DNA from: Platanthera guangdongensis
Lineage: Eukaryota; Streptophyta; Magnoliopsida; Asparagales; Orchidaceae
Length of the DNA: 64,000 nucleotides
Reading direction: 5' to 3'
Assembly (NCBI GenBank): GCA_039583875.1
Contig: CM077150.1
Coordinates: 49,924,261-49,988,260 of the forward strand
This document shows positions 33,488 through 45,592 of this stretch, in pieces. Below the pieces are notes generated by a model. That model worked only from the letters and a program-made list of their open reading frames with translations, searched no databases and was not told where the DNA came from. Made by a program: the position numbers and the translations under genes. The stretch's first letter is position 1, and every line of letters begins with the position of its first letter.

Positions 33488-33905
33488 CTTGAAAACTAAG
33501 CCGCGAGCAACCCTCGCGCAAACTCCCTGTGGAGGCATGTCCCCCACACGGCTAAGCTGCGAGAAACCCTCGTGCAAACTAAGCCACGAGCAACCCTCGT
33601 GCAAACTAAGCCTCGAACAACCCTCGTGCAAACTTAGCCACAAGCAACCATCGTGCAAACTACCTGTGGGGCCTGTCCCCTCACGGCTAAATCGCGAGCA
33701 ACCCTCGTGCAAACTAAGCCGACCCTCTTGCAAACTAAGCCGCGAGCAACACTCGTGCAAACTAAGCCGCGAGAAACCCTCATGCAAACTAAGCCGTGAG
33801 CAACCCTCGTACAAACTAAGCCGCGAGCAACCTGCGTGCAAACTAAGCCGCGAGCAACCCTCACGCAAACTAAGTCGTGAGAAACACTCATGCAAACTAA
33901 GCCGC
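33488..33905 (+). repeat. 27-bp minisatellite, right half
   Basis: Continuation of the 15748-16089 array beyond C1: about thirteen units with the core GAGCAACCCTCGTGCAAA and two GC-rich spacers. It ends at GCCGCCATCTACTGCCG. The frame MKTKPRATLAQT... is open for 155 codons only because the unit length is a multiple of three. Confidence 0.9.
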
Positions 33906-34330
33906 CATCTACTGCCGTCAACCGCCACCGCTGTTTGCAGGTCAGCCGCCGTCTGATCGTTACTGAGCATCCGTCGCCGTCCAATCTACATGTAACCACC
34001 CACTAAACCACCAAGTTAGTGGGGGCCCGACATAACCAACAACTCGTTGCTCTCACAAAGCCTGTCACTCTACGCTCTCTCTGACTCTGCTAAGAGGATT
34101 CCACCGCTCACGATTTGGGAAAGGATCTGGATTTAAACAAGGAGGCTGAACCAGGTCGCTAATCAGAATGATTAAGAGAAGAAATTAAAACTGAACCGGC
34201 AATTGGAAGGTTTAATATCATTCAAAGATGGTTTGAGGATATAATTACGTGGGTCGGTTCAGTTAAACTGGCCTACCAAAGCTTTGCAGCGTAGTTCTTT
34301 AGGAAGGAGCAGAAAAAAAAATTGAAAAAA
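33906..34330. other. Unassigned sequence after the minisatellite
   Basis: No coding motif, LTR end or tandem repeat is evident. It starts with a CCGCC-rich stretch and becomes AT-richer. It may be the 3' non-coding part of T1. Confidence 0.4.
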
Positions 34331-34339
34331 AAATCAGCA

Positions 34340-34532
34340 AACAAGGTTGCAACCTCCTTTTTTGAGGTTGCAACATCCAAACTTCTGTCAACATCGTGCA
34401 GTGAAGAAACACAAACAACAAAAAAAAGGTTACAACCCCCTTTTTTGGGGCTGCAACAATCAATTTTTTGTCAGCTATGTGCGGTAAAGAGAAAAAAACA
34501 ACTTAAATGTTGCAACCACCTTTTTGAGGTTG

Positions 34533-34537
<5 letters not shown>
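34340..34537. repeat. Three units with a GGTTGCAAC...GTTGCAAC inverted repeat
   Basis: Three diverged copies, about 80 bases apart, each hold GGTTGCAACCTCC then a T-run then GAGGTTGCAACA, followed by a spacer with CTGTCA-CAT-GTGC. Each could fold as a short stem-loop. The last copy runs straight into the AT dinucleotide tract. Confidence 0.75.

Positions 34538-34627
<90 letters not shown>
34538..34627. repeat. (AT)45 microsatellite
   Basis: An uninterrupted AT dinucleotide tract of 90 bases. Confidence 0.98.
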
Positions 34628-34629
<2 letters not shown>

Positions 34630-34639
34630 TCCTCACAGT

Positions 34640-36466
34640 AGACTTCATCCGATCAAAATTAATAGAAAATAGTAAATAAAAAATAATAATTTTGTTTATT
34701 TTTAGATTATTATTAAAATAGATAAATATAAAATTAATGATCGGTTGCCTCCCATCTAGCGCCTAATTTACCGTGGGGCTACAAAAACAGGCAGGTTTAA
34801 TAAAACATAATATGCAATAAACGAAAGATAACGACTGGGTTTATTGTCTTCCCAGCACGACTAATTCAGAAATTTTAAAATTCTAAATTATTGGACGGTG
34901 AAAAAAATTGAACTGATAACTGTTCTAATATTCGGATCGGTAGCGGGTACCGATGCGACGATAGGACAACCACCCTTTACCTAAATAATAATACATGTTC
35001 ATCACAGGTAGAGGAAACAAAAAGTAGGAAGTGGAGGAGGAATGCTCCTCACTTACCTCACCAAAATATGTATCCTTGCCCAATAAGATATATTCGTCAA
35101 TAGGAAGGCTGCAAGGAGGGAAAATAATGAAAGGGGCTTCCACTATGGTGGGAGGACTCAAGCTTCTCACATAAGGGGATACTCATCTCATCAACTTGAG
35201 AAAAGTGCACAATAACCTCCTGAAGCATTTGTGACACATCAACTTGCTTGGGCTCAGATAATCAAAGGAGATTAGAAAATAAAATATAAGAAAGACATAA
35301 ATGATTTCTAATCATATGAGTGATCTCGGTTTCACTCCCAGCAGGTTCTAAGAATTGATCAATGTCGGTATTATTAGCATCATAACACGGGGAACCTGGG
35401 AACTCAAGGTTTTTGGTGGTGAGTTGGATCTCCTCCTCCAATGAAGAAGTGCAAACCTTCTCATCAGAAAGGATATCAACTTCATTGCACGTTGGCGCGC
35501 CATCGTGCTCTAAAAAATCATTCCCTCCATCGAAGAGAATAATATCTTAATCCCACTTTGGCGCGGCCTCAGGTTCTAGATCATCACCATGCTTAATATC
35601 TTCGACAAGATTCATAAAAATAGGTGTATACAAGTTTTGCAAAGAAATTGGAGGAACACTATTAATACCTAATTTAGAAAATGTATGCTCAACTTTATTC
35701 ATGTGTGAATCACAAATAGGTGATGAGTGTGTATGAGATGGTAGCTCCTCCACGTCATCGCACCGATCACCAACAATAATGATGGGTATATCCGTAATTT
35801 TCCAGCGTAGAAAATGTGGTAATGCACCTATATCATCAGAACCATAAGAAATGTCAAAATGAGAAGAGGATGAGATGATTTGGATAATTGGTTTGTTATT
35901 CACCTCCTTTTGGCGTTGAAATGCAAAGCAATCTTTCAAAGCGTGCTCGGTGCTATGAAAAACAAACACTTCCTAGCATTACTGTTCGATATCCGAGGTG
36001 TCGAGTCAGAAGGTTGATGAACCATTTAACACGGGGACACGAGATTATAAAGATTTGCCACAAAATATTGTGGACCAAAATATTATCTATGTTTTGCGAG
36101 CCACAAATGAAACTAAGCAGTCCCCATGTAACAGCATCAGTAGTATGACTAAATGAATCACATCAATCACATATCACATGTGTATACATTTTTCTAACAG
36201 ATGTGAATAAAATAAAATTAACTTTTCTTTGCAAAAAAAAATAAACTACAAACAAAAATTATTTCAGATACGGATAACCTGCTTTATAAATTTTTAAAAA
36301 TAGATTTAGATAAAATAAAACTTTTAAAATTATTTAAAAAAATTTTAAAACAAAATCATGCACTAGATAATATTACAAATAAACATAAGAATAAATTAGA
36401 AACTTGAACTCTAAATACTCGGGATTTACTAATATTGTAAGAAATAAACACTAAATTTTTGCACCT
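34640..36466 (-). mobile_element. L1 internal region (Athila/LARD-like), probable
   Basis: Lies downstream, on the minus strand, of the L1 LTR and primer site. At 34741-34765 it has GGTTGCCTCCCATCTAGCGCC, which I recall as a phrase often seen in the non-coding 3' part of Athila-type and LARD elements. Otherwise it is AT-rich with no recognisable pol. No second LTR is seen on the left, so the element is truncated or rearranged. Confidence 0.45.
35547..35969 (-). CDS. Unrecognised 140-aa ORF in L1
   Basis: Starts MFVFHSTEHALKDCFAFQRQKE and ends AAPKWD. The FHSTEHALKDC part faintly resembles a degenerate zinc knuckle, as would fit the end of a gag. The rest (SYGSDDIGALPHFLRW, IPIIIVGDRCDDVEELP) matches nothing I know. 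It may be a gag remnant or a chance ORF. Confidence 0.3.
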   Translation of the reverse strand: MFVFHSTEHALKDCFAFQRQKEVNNKPIIQIISSSSHFDISYGSDDIGALPHFLRWKITDIPIIIVGDRCDDVEELPSHTHSSPICDSHMNKVEHTFSKLGINSVPPISLQNLYTPIFMNLVEDIKHGDDLEPEAAPKWD

Positions 36467-36484
36467 CCCCAGCAACGGCGCCAA
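36467..36484 (-). other. L1 primer-binding site (tRNA-Asp type)
   Basis: On the minus strand TGGCGCCGTTGCTGGGGA, the usual PBS of Athila-type and LARD elements with one change from TGGCGCCGTTGCCGGGGA. It lies five bases after the LTR end. Confidence 0.85.
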
Positions 36485-36489
36485 AAACC

Positions 36490-37767
36490 TGATATGCCCG
36501 AAACATGTATGCGTATTACACGCAAGTGCATGTGCCGCTTTAAGTAATAAAGAATGAATAAAGATCGTTCCCACGAGAAGGTACTAAATTTAGTACTTGC
36601 AAGTACCAGTTACGCCTGTTCTCTAAATCTAAGTGAATCGAGATGATGATTTTTAAAATATTAAAAACTATAAAGAAAACTGTTGATTGAAATTAACTAT
36701 GGGTCCTAGAAAAAATATTTGTGATACCAGTTATGAGAGATAATCTTGTATCGTGATTTCCTAAGTATAGTGCGATAAACATATAAATGTGACCTTGTGA
36801 AAACGTGTGGTGAAACATCTTACAACGATTTTAAAATAGAGATTTGTATCTCTTGATATCGAAAATCCCTAACCCACTATTTCCCCTTAGGTGCAATAGG
36901 AAACCGAATGAAGAACGAAAACCAAAGTTGCTAATACCAAGAGGAAATCTATTTCTCTCTTCAAATACTATATCAAATCTATAATGCACACATGCAACTC
37001 CTCTCTCGATCTATGAAGTGTGGTATAAAGATGAAACCTTGGCCACAAGTTCTATAATAAAAGGTTATAAACTTGATAAAGAACATTCACCAAACATTCA
37101 CAAAGTTAAAATTAGAGAATAGTCATCACACACAACTTAGTACTCTCACAATACAAGATTAGAGGAATTAGTTCATAGCAATGGAAGAAAACCGCGAAAC
37201 GATTGGAGAGATATTACAAAACATGATGGATTTAATGATTAAATGCGGCAGGATTCTCCTTCCGAAGTGCTCGCTCGATCAGCCCAAGGATTCGTCGTCT
37301 TGTTTGTTCTAACCGCCTTCTTCAATGGAGGATTTTCACAAACCCTAGATAAAGAAGTGATGATTTCCCCTCTTTCTCTCTCTTGGAATGCCTTGGAATG
37401 AATCATTTGGTGGAGATTTTCCCTCTTAAAACTGTATCCACCCTTTTGGAACGAAGCACCTATCCATATTTGAAATTGGAGTTAACTTTAAATTTTAAAA
37501 TCTAAAATTCGTCCAGGCCACGCTGCAATCTGCTTTCCCACGCGTTGTGATCTACTTTTCTGGTTACTATATTTGGCTAGATTTCTTTCTCCAAGCATAT
37601 TTCTTTGGCAATTCTCGTAATAAAATCATGGAAAAAGACTGAATTAGCAGCAAAATAAAAAAAATGTACTTAATTTCATTTCTATTTTATTTAAAATCTT
37701 TTAAAGCATTTTATATGAATATTAAGTCTAAAATTGGGCTAGATAACTTCTTTTTGAGAAGTTATCA
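36490..37767 (-). repeat. L1 LTR (5' LTR on minus strand)
   Basis: On the minus strand it starts TGATAACTTCTC and ends GGGCATATCA next to the primer site. 1278 bp, AT-rich. The phrase AAAGATCGTTCCCACGAG near 36560 is common in plant LTRs of this class. No partner LTR is in the window. Confidence 0.8.
37742..37766. repeat. Terminal hairpin of L1 LTR
   Basis: GATAACTTC and GAAGTTATC are perfect inverted 9-mers around a 7-base loop at the outer end of the LTR, next to the integrase recognition end. Confidence 0.85.
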
Positions 37768-37944
37768 AATAGCCTAACCCTTTCTTTCTAAATTCTAAAG
37801 TTCTTTTTTCCGCAAATGGGAAGCTTCATGGAGCTCAACTCCTTGTGGTTCTCTCCTAAACCCATGGAGCTAATCTTTAGCTACTCTTGGAGATCTATTC
37901 AGACTGTTGAGTCCTTTTTTGAATAACAACCCTCTCATACAACT
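37768..37944 (-). other. Possible C3 leader and gag start
   Basis: Just downstream (minus strand) of the C3 LTR. GTTGTATGAGAGG at about 37930-37943 weakly resembles TGGTATCAGAGC, and an ATG follows near 37830. It is cut by L1 at 37767. Confidence 0.3.
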
Positions 37945-38633
37945 TGAATGTCTTTGTTTCAAAAGTAGCTATATACCTAGGGGTGAATAGGTTTTCAAGT
38001 CTTTATGTCTACCCTTTTGATTTGGTGTGTTGAGAGTTAGATTATTGTGTTAGCTTTTAAGAATAAAGATTAGCACACCAGTATTCATAGTGATTCCCCA
38101 AGGTATGAGTACATGAACTTTCCCTCTCACCTTTATAATAGTGTATTAGACAAGGCAATCTTCTTCAAACTCGGCTCAAAGAGCTTACAACATAGATCCC
38201 TCAGGATCTCTCAGGCTTCCTTCAAGCCTTACCTCAAGCCACAGCCCTGCCCACTAAAAGTAAACTTTACTCATATAGCTCAGTGAACCTCCAGATCACC
38301 TACCTTGGGCTTAACAAGAAGCCCTACAACTCAGGCTAGAAGTATAGCCCCACACTCAAAGATAATAAATCTCCTACCTTAGATATGACTCAGATCCTAC
38401 CTCAGATTCGCAACAGAATCCTACCACACAGCCTTTATATTTTAGGCTTAAACTCAGATCAATAATGATTCTATAGAAAGACTAGATATATGTTGATGAT
38501 TGACTCTGAAGAAATAATTCTCTGAGTCTTCTTCCTGAATTGAGTAGACACAACCCTAACTTCTTCACAACACCATGAAAGTAGATCTTCAGGCAGTTCT
38601 AGCTTGTATTGAAAAGACAACTGCAGAGCATTG

Positions 38634-40707
38634 TGTAACACCACCATCCATTACATGATATATAATAGAAGGTCTGACCACACATGAAAGGACTATCATA
38701 TTAAATTCTTTGGCCTTCGAGGGACAGCATAGCAGCAGTGGCAGCAGCAGCAGCAACCAGGGCTTTAGCCCCCTATTTTCTGCTCAGCTCTCCTGCACCT
38801 ACATGGGACAATCCACCGCACGGTGGTAAACAAGGCAACGGTCAGCGTTCAGCTGACCAATTTATAACGACCCTACCCCTTACCTGAGGAAGTGGTATTC
38901 CTTCCCTACAAGCATAGCATTTCACAAGTAGATATATATCACCCAATGTACACTCACGGACAATCAATATATCACAAATGTCACCCACATGGCCCGACTC
39001 TCCGTGCACTCAGGGCACATTCTTGGTGTATCGGATAAACCAGTCGCCCACCGCCATTCAATGCCCGAAGCCCAATGGCAACTTTGAGCATTTTGCTCCA
39101 CGGCTTTCAGCCGGAGACTTTAGTCTTAACGGCACGCATGCCTAAGACTCTAGCTATGTGTTTTTGCCGAATTCCAATTGCCCAGGCACTCATGGCGAAC
39201 AACCATAACGCGGATACAGTTCAGCCCATGCCCGTTGCTCAAATCGTTAGATCAGTGACCAGACTAATGTGGGTCGGCATACCCTTGTCCGTTCAGTGCA
39301 AAGCCCTTTTCAAGAGCTCATCAAGTTCACAAATAGCCTCACTTTCCCCGAAGGACTGGCTTTACAATCCCAGGTTATCTAGGAGCCATCTCCAGCGACA
39401 CTCACACTCACCCGACATTAGCGACAGAACTCACTTTTCATCCCTAGCCCTACATTATCTGGATCAACCATCCAGCAATCCCTGCAGCCATCTACAGTAC
39501 CAAAAACATTGGTCTGACATAGCATACAACACAAGCACTTAGCTGGTATTTTCCTGGACTTTCACTCCAGTACTTCCTGCTACTATCCTTCACAGGCACA
39601 ATCCACCGAATCCGCAAACATATTCATTTATACGCGGAGTCTTCTCTAGAGTGCAAAAGAAAACATCACCAATGCAGACCAACCTGTCCAGATGTGCTTC
39701 ACACAGTATGCCTATTCCGTACTTCACATTTTCGGATCTACATGCAAGACATCTTGGGGATATCCAGAATCAACCCAAGGGGATTCCTCAACAAGCCACT
39801 TTTTGGCGGGGAAAATCCATGCATATGCCAAATCAAGGACTTCACATGTCCAAAGAAGAAAGATTGTTACCCTTGACGATTACTTTGGAGCCATGAAAAT
39901 CTAGCCGGATGAAAAGCACCACAACGGCATTGCGTCCACGAATCTGGACTCGGCACGTGATTCGGTGCTCTGCATCACCACCGGCAACCGGATTGCTCCT
40001 CCTTCCTCGCTCTCTCCACTCTCTAACACTTGAAGAAAGAGAAAGTCCTTGAGAAAATGAGAGAGTTTATCCTAAACTCTTGTCCTTATCAACGGTAAGG
40101 AGAATTTAGGGCTGTTTGATCCCCTTTGAATGGAATGGACGGCCACGAAAAGCCCTGTAAATCATTTTCCCAGGGTGAATATGGCTTGTGACACGCCGGT
40201 GTCATAGTCCGTGTACCTTAAGCGGCAAAGAAACTGCCTTAACTAGACCAGGACACGGTCGTGTGACACGCCCGTGTTACAGGCTGTGTGCCAGACACGA
40301 CTTCAGACACGCTCATGTCCATCCCGTGAACATCAGTCTGCCAAAGCACAGAGAAGGACATGGCCCTTGACACACCCATGTCACAGGTCGTGTGCCCCAC
40401 TCGAGGATCGTCGAGTGCAATTCATCGAACTCACTCGAGGACTCGTCGAGTGCATAACAAGACACAGTCCTAGATACGCCCATGTCACAGGCCATGTACT
40501 CCACTCGAGGATCGTCGACAGCATTTCGTTGAGCTCACTCGAGAACACCCTACCAGGACTCGAGTGCAGGACACGGCTATGGACATGGCCATGTCCCAGG
40601 CCGTATACCTCACATAGAGTAGGACACGGCTTGGGGACACGCCCGTGTCCCAGGCCGTGTTACCCACTCTCCTCAGCCCTATCTTCCTCGAGACTCGAGG
40701 TGTTGCA
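38634..40707 (-). repeat. G3 3' LTR
   Basis: 2074 bp. In window orientation it starts TGTAACACCACC and ends GGTGTTGCA. Near 40185-40680 (the LTR start on the element's strand) is the ACACG/CGTGT array with embedded CTCGAGGATCGTCGAGTG motifs. Confidence 0.9.
40188..40680. repeat. ACACG/CGTGT and TCGTCGAG palindrome array in G3 3' LTR
   Basis: More than ten copies of GACACG-CCCGTGTC-type palindromes, with a central block (40395-40550) of CTCGAGGATCGTCGAGTG and ATTCATCGAACTCACTCGAG. Counterpart in the 5' LTR at 49020-49510. The central block resembles the TCGTCGAACTC array of the copia LTRs. Confidence 0.8.
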
Positions 40708-40725
40708 ATCCTGCCCTCCTTACGA
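40708..40725 (-). other. G3 polypurine tract
   Basis: On the minus strand AAGGAGGGCAGGAT abuts the 3' LTR, preceded by GGGACAAAATTTC as in G1. Confidence 0.8.
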
Positions 40726-40829
40726 GAAATTTTGTCCCGAAATTTGCATATAGTCCTCAAGAAACTCTTCTACAAAATGTCTTACAACATGTTTTGTACA
40801 ACACACATTGTTATACAAGTTTAAGAAAA

Positions 40830-43829
40830 TAATTCGGGAAACTCAGCACGCATGGTCTGCTCCCGCTCCTATGTTAGCTCTTCACAGCCACAGTTGTCCC
40901 ATCAGACCTTGACCATCCTGACTGTTTTGTTCCCCAACTGCATATCGGCTTTATCCTCGATCCGAATGGGCCTAACCTTCATCGTTAGCCCAAAGTCGAT
41001 CGGTACACGATCATTTGTAATCACTTGAGCTGGATCTTTTATGGATTTTCGAAGCGCTGAGATGTGGAACACATCATGCAATCCACTCAATTCATCCAAT
41101 AGAGCTAGCCGATAGGCAACTTCGCCAACTCTTTCCACCACTTCAAATGGACCAAGATATCGCAGACTTAACTTTTTCAAGCGTCGAATCCTGGACACGC
41201 CTTTGAAGGGTTTGATCTTCAAATAGACCCAATCGCCAATTGCAAACTCAACATTTCGGTGCTTGGCGTTGTAATATTTGGCTTGTCTATCTTGGGCTAT
41301 CAGTAGTCTCTCCCAAATAGAGCGTATCGTCGAATTAGCTTCTTTGACATCCTTATGCTTATATAGTTTAGATTCGCCTGTTTCTACCCAAGCTAATGGT
41401 GTACAACATTTTCGACCATACAAAGCTTCAAACGGTGTCATACCTATGCTCGCTTGGTAGCTGTTGTTGTAGGCAAACTCTACAATACAGAGATGATATT
41501 CCCATCTCTTACCAAAGTCCAAAGCGCACATTCGGAGCATGTCCTCCATCATTCTATTGGTCCTCTCAGTCTGGACATCAGTTTGGGGATGAAAGGCCGT
41601 ACTGAACGTTAACTTTGTTCCCAACAGTTGATGGATTAGCCTCCAGTCATTCGATGTGAATCTCTCGTCACGATCACTTACGATGCTACGGGGAACACTG
41701 TGTAATCGTACGATTTGCTCAACATAGAGTTTCACCAAGACTTCCACTGAATCGTCCCTCTTGTTCGGGAGGAAGTGAGCCACTTTCGTCAACCGGTCTA
41801 TGATCACCCAAATCGAATCATTACCACGTTGAGACCTTGGAAAACCATGCATGAAATCAATTGAAATATCATCAAACTTCCACTCCGGAATAGGTAGCAA
41901 CTTCAGGAAACCTCCAGGTTTCTGGCATTCATCCTTCACTATGGCACATGTCTGACATTTTGCCACATAGTGTGCTATGTCTTTCTTCATGCCTGGCCAC
42001 CAGAACAGCTTTTTCATGTCTTTATACATCTTTGTGCTTCCTGGGTGAATTGAGTATTTCGTAAAATAAGCCTCATACATCAATTCTTCTCTTAGCTTAC
42101 CCGCATTTGGAACGCACAAATGACCCTCTTTCCACAAAAGACCGTCATCCCAGGAGAATTGGTCATTCGACCCATCCACTGGGTAGCGTTGTAGACTTTC
42201 ATCAAGTTCTGTTGCTTGCTGAATTCTATCCGCAAGGTCACATTGTACCTCCGTCCAATGCAAGCATGCTTTTGCTATGGAATCCTTGTCAACACAAGAT
42301 ATTTCTAACACTTCCAACTCCTGGATCAGACGCTCATTGTGCATCTGCAACCAATTTTCCCTTAACGGAGTCCTACGACTCAAGGCATTTGTGACCACGT
42401 TTCCCTTCCCGGGAGTGTAGTGAATATCAAAAGTGTAGTCCTAGAGGAATTCCATCCACTTTATTTGTCGCATATTAAGATTCTTCTGATCTAATAAGTA
42501 CTTTAGGCTCTTATGCTCCGTGAATATATCCACATTCACGCCATATAGATAATGACGTCACTGTTTAAGTGCAAAACGTACCCCCGGCAACTCCAAATCA
42601 TGGACGGGATAGTTCCACTCATGAACTTTCAACTAGCGTGAGCCATAAGCGATCACCTTTCCAAATTGAATAAGAACGTAGCTTAAGCTGCTCCCTGAAG
42701 CATCACTATAAATCTCAAAGCCATCTGAACCATATGGCGATGTCAAAATGGGCATCGTGGTCAAACGACTCTGTAGCTCTTCAAAAGCTTGTGCGCACTC
42801 CGTCGTCCAAATGAACTTCTTATCCTTCCTTATCAACGTGGTCAGAGGCAAAGCGATCCGCGAGAACTTTTATGCAAAATGTCTATAGTAGCCTGCCAGT
42901 CCAAGGAAACTCCTGAATACAACTACCGAAGACAACACTGGCCACTCCTTGATGGCTCTTATCTTGGACGGATCCAGTGTAATGCCCTCTCCACTCACCA
43001 GATGGCCAAGAAAAGCCACTGACAACAGCTAAAACTTACACTTTGAGAACTTGGCATAGAGCCTGTTTCTCCTCAGGGTATGCAACACCAACCGTAAATG
43101 GTTCACATGATCTTCTTCAGATCGAGAGTACACCAAGATATCATCAATGAAGAACATCACAAACAGATCCAAGTGCTCTCGGAACGTTAGGTGCATTAGA
43201 TCCATAAACACCGATGGCGCATTACATAGTCCAAACGACATTACAGTGAACTTGTAATGACCGTAGCGTGTTCCAAATGCCGTCTTGGGAATGTCACTTT
43301 CCCGAATTCACAACTGGTAGTAGCTTGACTTCAAATCCAGCTTTGAGTATACTTTCGATTCCGCCAATTGATCAAACAAGTCATCTACCCGTGGAATCGA
43401 ATATTTATTTTTCTTCATCAACTTGTTCAATTCACGATAATAAACACACACCCTCAGGCTACTGTCCTTTTTCTCAAAAAGAACAGGTGCAGTCCAAGGT
43501 GACATACTTGGGCGGATATAACCCTGTTCCAATAATTCTTGTAATTGCACTTTTAGTTCGGCCATTTCCTTTGGCGCTACTCTATATGGCGAGCGGGCCA
43601 CAGGTTTTGCACTTAGCACCAGCTCAATCGAGAAATCAATCTCCCGCTGTGGAGGTAATCCTGGAAGCTCTTTCGGAAACACATCAGCAAATTCCGACAC
43701 AATCGGCACATCATTCACATTGGCCTTTGGCTCAACAGCCGCAACAAGCGTGAAGAACAACTCCGCACCTTTCCGAACTTCCTTAACCACTTGAAGGGAA
43801 GACATCAATGTCATGCTCGACCCTCGCAT
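40830..43829 (-). pseudogene. G3 RT, RNase H and integrase
   Basis: One minus-strand frame with a few stops. RT (43829-43030): [63 protein letters not shown] and the intact catalytic FIDDILVYS near 43140. RNase H (42851-42400): FEIYSDASG and GNVVTNALS. Integrase is open for 498 codons (42398-40902). Its zinc finger has Tyr for the first His (YEAYFTKYSIHPG...CQTC), the core has SIDFMHGFP, IVSDRDERFTSN and HPQTDVQTERTN with D, D and E present, and the C terminus has YLGPFEVVERVGEVAYRL. A TGA (former Arg) at about 40899-40901 cuts off the WDNCGCEEL tail. Confidence 0.93.
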
Positions 43830-43904
43830 ACCAGCGAACTTTGTTTCTTGTTTGGTATTCTGCTCTAGTGTGACTTCCTTTGACTTGCAATCTATATAGG
43901 CACG

Positions 43905-44276
43905 CTACGCCGAGAGCCAGTCCATGCCAAAGATCACATCAAACTCTGATATCGGTAGCACCGATGCTTCTAATCCGAAATCCCGACTTCCTTTTCGTAC
44001 CTCTACAAAATAAGACCTATCCGCATGCATTACACATCCGTTTGGTAATAACACTTTCATACTATCTGCCACTATACGAATCGGTACACTGATCCGTGAC
44101 ACAAAGTCCACAGATAAAAATGAATGAGAAGCACCCGTATCAAACAGTACTCTGGCCGGACAGTCTCGAATCATGACAAAGCCTAATGCAAAAACATCAT
44201 ACACACGATACAAACAAGGTATGAAATAGCAAAAACAACAATTACATAGATTACCATGTACTTGTGACAACATCAC
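43905..44276 (-). pseudogene. G3 aspartic protease domain
   Basis: Same frame as RT. It has the catalytic VLFDTGASHSFLS, followed by VLLPNG and FDVIFGMDWLSA, the usual retropepsin landmarks of gypsy elements. A stop separates it from RT. The protease would cut the Gag-Pol polyprotein. Confidence 0.9.
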
Positions 44277-44339
44277 TTTGCTTTATGGCCTCCTACTGGC
44301 CAAGATTATACACTCGGGGTTGTACCCGGGATGCGGTGG

Positions 44340-45375
44340 ACTCCACCACTGCCTTTACCTTTTCCGCATATGACGCTCCTGTCTTCATTTCAACCTTTGG
44401 TGGACCACTCCGACAGTGACGGGCTATATGCCCCACTTTACCACATGTATAGCAGGTCTGGGGATCCTACCTCGAAGTTGCTCCTAATGCAACACTCGAG
44501 GGAGCCTGTGAAGAAGACTTGAATCTCTTACCCCATTTCCTTCAGTACTTTGATTTCCCCGGGTGCGGCACGTTGAACTCGGACTGTGTCATCGCCAAGT
44601 CACTTTTTCCATGCACCCGCTTCATATCCTTCTCCAACGCACACAATGTATCCACCAGTGCCTGAAACCCTTGGTTTACCGAACTTGATAACAGGAATCT
44701 CAACTCATCCCGCAATCTTTTGTAGAACCGATTGGTTTTTCGTTGTTCATCAGCGAAGATAGACCCCGCATAGCGTCCCAATTGCGTAAACTCATGTAAG
44801 TAGGTGCCAACACTATTCTCTCATTGAGTTAGACGCGGGAACTCATTTTCCATAGTGATGCGTTGAGCCGCTAGCAAGTGTTTTGCCAAGAAAAGTCGCG
44901 AAAACTCCTCAATCGACACTTCTATCAGTTGACTGCCCGCTAAGTGGTGTAACTCTATCTCGTCCCACCATAGTCGAGCCTCTCCTTCCAACAAGAAGGT
45001 GTCTAAGGTGACCTTCTGGTTTTCCTCCATCCTTATCGCCATCAATATTCGCTTGACGCGCGATAACCAATCTTTCGCCTGCGTTGGGGATCCCACGCTC
45101 GTAAACATAGGAGGATTGAAGCTCATAAACTACTTCAACTACCATTCAGCTTCCCGACAATCAATAACCTTAACAGGTTCTAGCCTTACACGAACCAGTT
45201 CTAGCACCAATGCAAGTTGCGCCTGCCTAGTAGGATGTGCATGAATCATTGCAAACAACCCCTCAACAACTAAACATACTATTTCTGCAGAAGGAGGAGG
45301 TGTAGGCACCTCAGTTTGTGTCGCACTCTCATCAGAATGTTGGGGCTCATACTGCCCAACACCATTACGAGTCAT
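44340..45375 (-). pseudogene. G3 gag with intact zinc knuckle
   Basis: Starts MTRNGVGQYEPQ at 45375. Capsid region: FTSVGSPTQAKDWLSRVKRIL, LEGEARLWWDEI, IEEFSRLFLAKH, and FYKRLRDELRFLL, the retrotransposon gag fold. The CCHC knuckle CYTCGKVGHIARHC is complete at 44413-44454. Stops lie near 45140, 44823 and 44540. Gag is in a different frame from protease-pol, so a frameshift (mutation or programmed) lies between 44413 and 44276. Confidence 0.88.
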
Positions 45376-45575
45376 CTATAGGTGGACAAGACACACATTA
45401 GCGACCTTGCACAAGCAATAACAACAAAATAGGAATGCGCAGTTTCCTCGAACAGGTGTCTTTGTATTCCTTAGTAGACATTCTTGAGTTCATTAATGTT
45501 ATCATGGGTCGCACTTGCACGTGCTCGCCACGACACAAAAGAATTCGACCACGAATTCGAAAGGGAAGACCGAGA

Positions 45576-45592
45576 CAAGCTGATACCAAAAT
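45576..45592 (-). other. G3 primer-binding site (tRNA-Met type)
   Basis: On the minus strand TTGGTATCAGCTTGTC follows the 5' LTR end by a few bases; it matches the first ten bases of TGGTATCAGAGC-type sites. Confidence 0.8.

Noticed and set aside
33489..33999. Overlapping ORFs of 121-167 codons on both strands (KLSREQPSC and RLSLHEGCS repeats)
   Set aside because: They arise from the 27-bp minisatellite, whose period is a multiple of three and keeps several frames open on both strands. No start context or homology.
34322..34672. 116-codon ORF ending in alternating Tyr-Ile
   Set aside because: Translation of the AT dinucleotide tract.
39075..40753. 155- and 159-codon ORFs in the G3 3' LTR
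   Set aside because: LTR sequence; not conserved as frames in the other G3 LTR.
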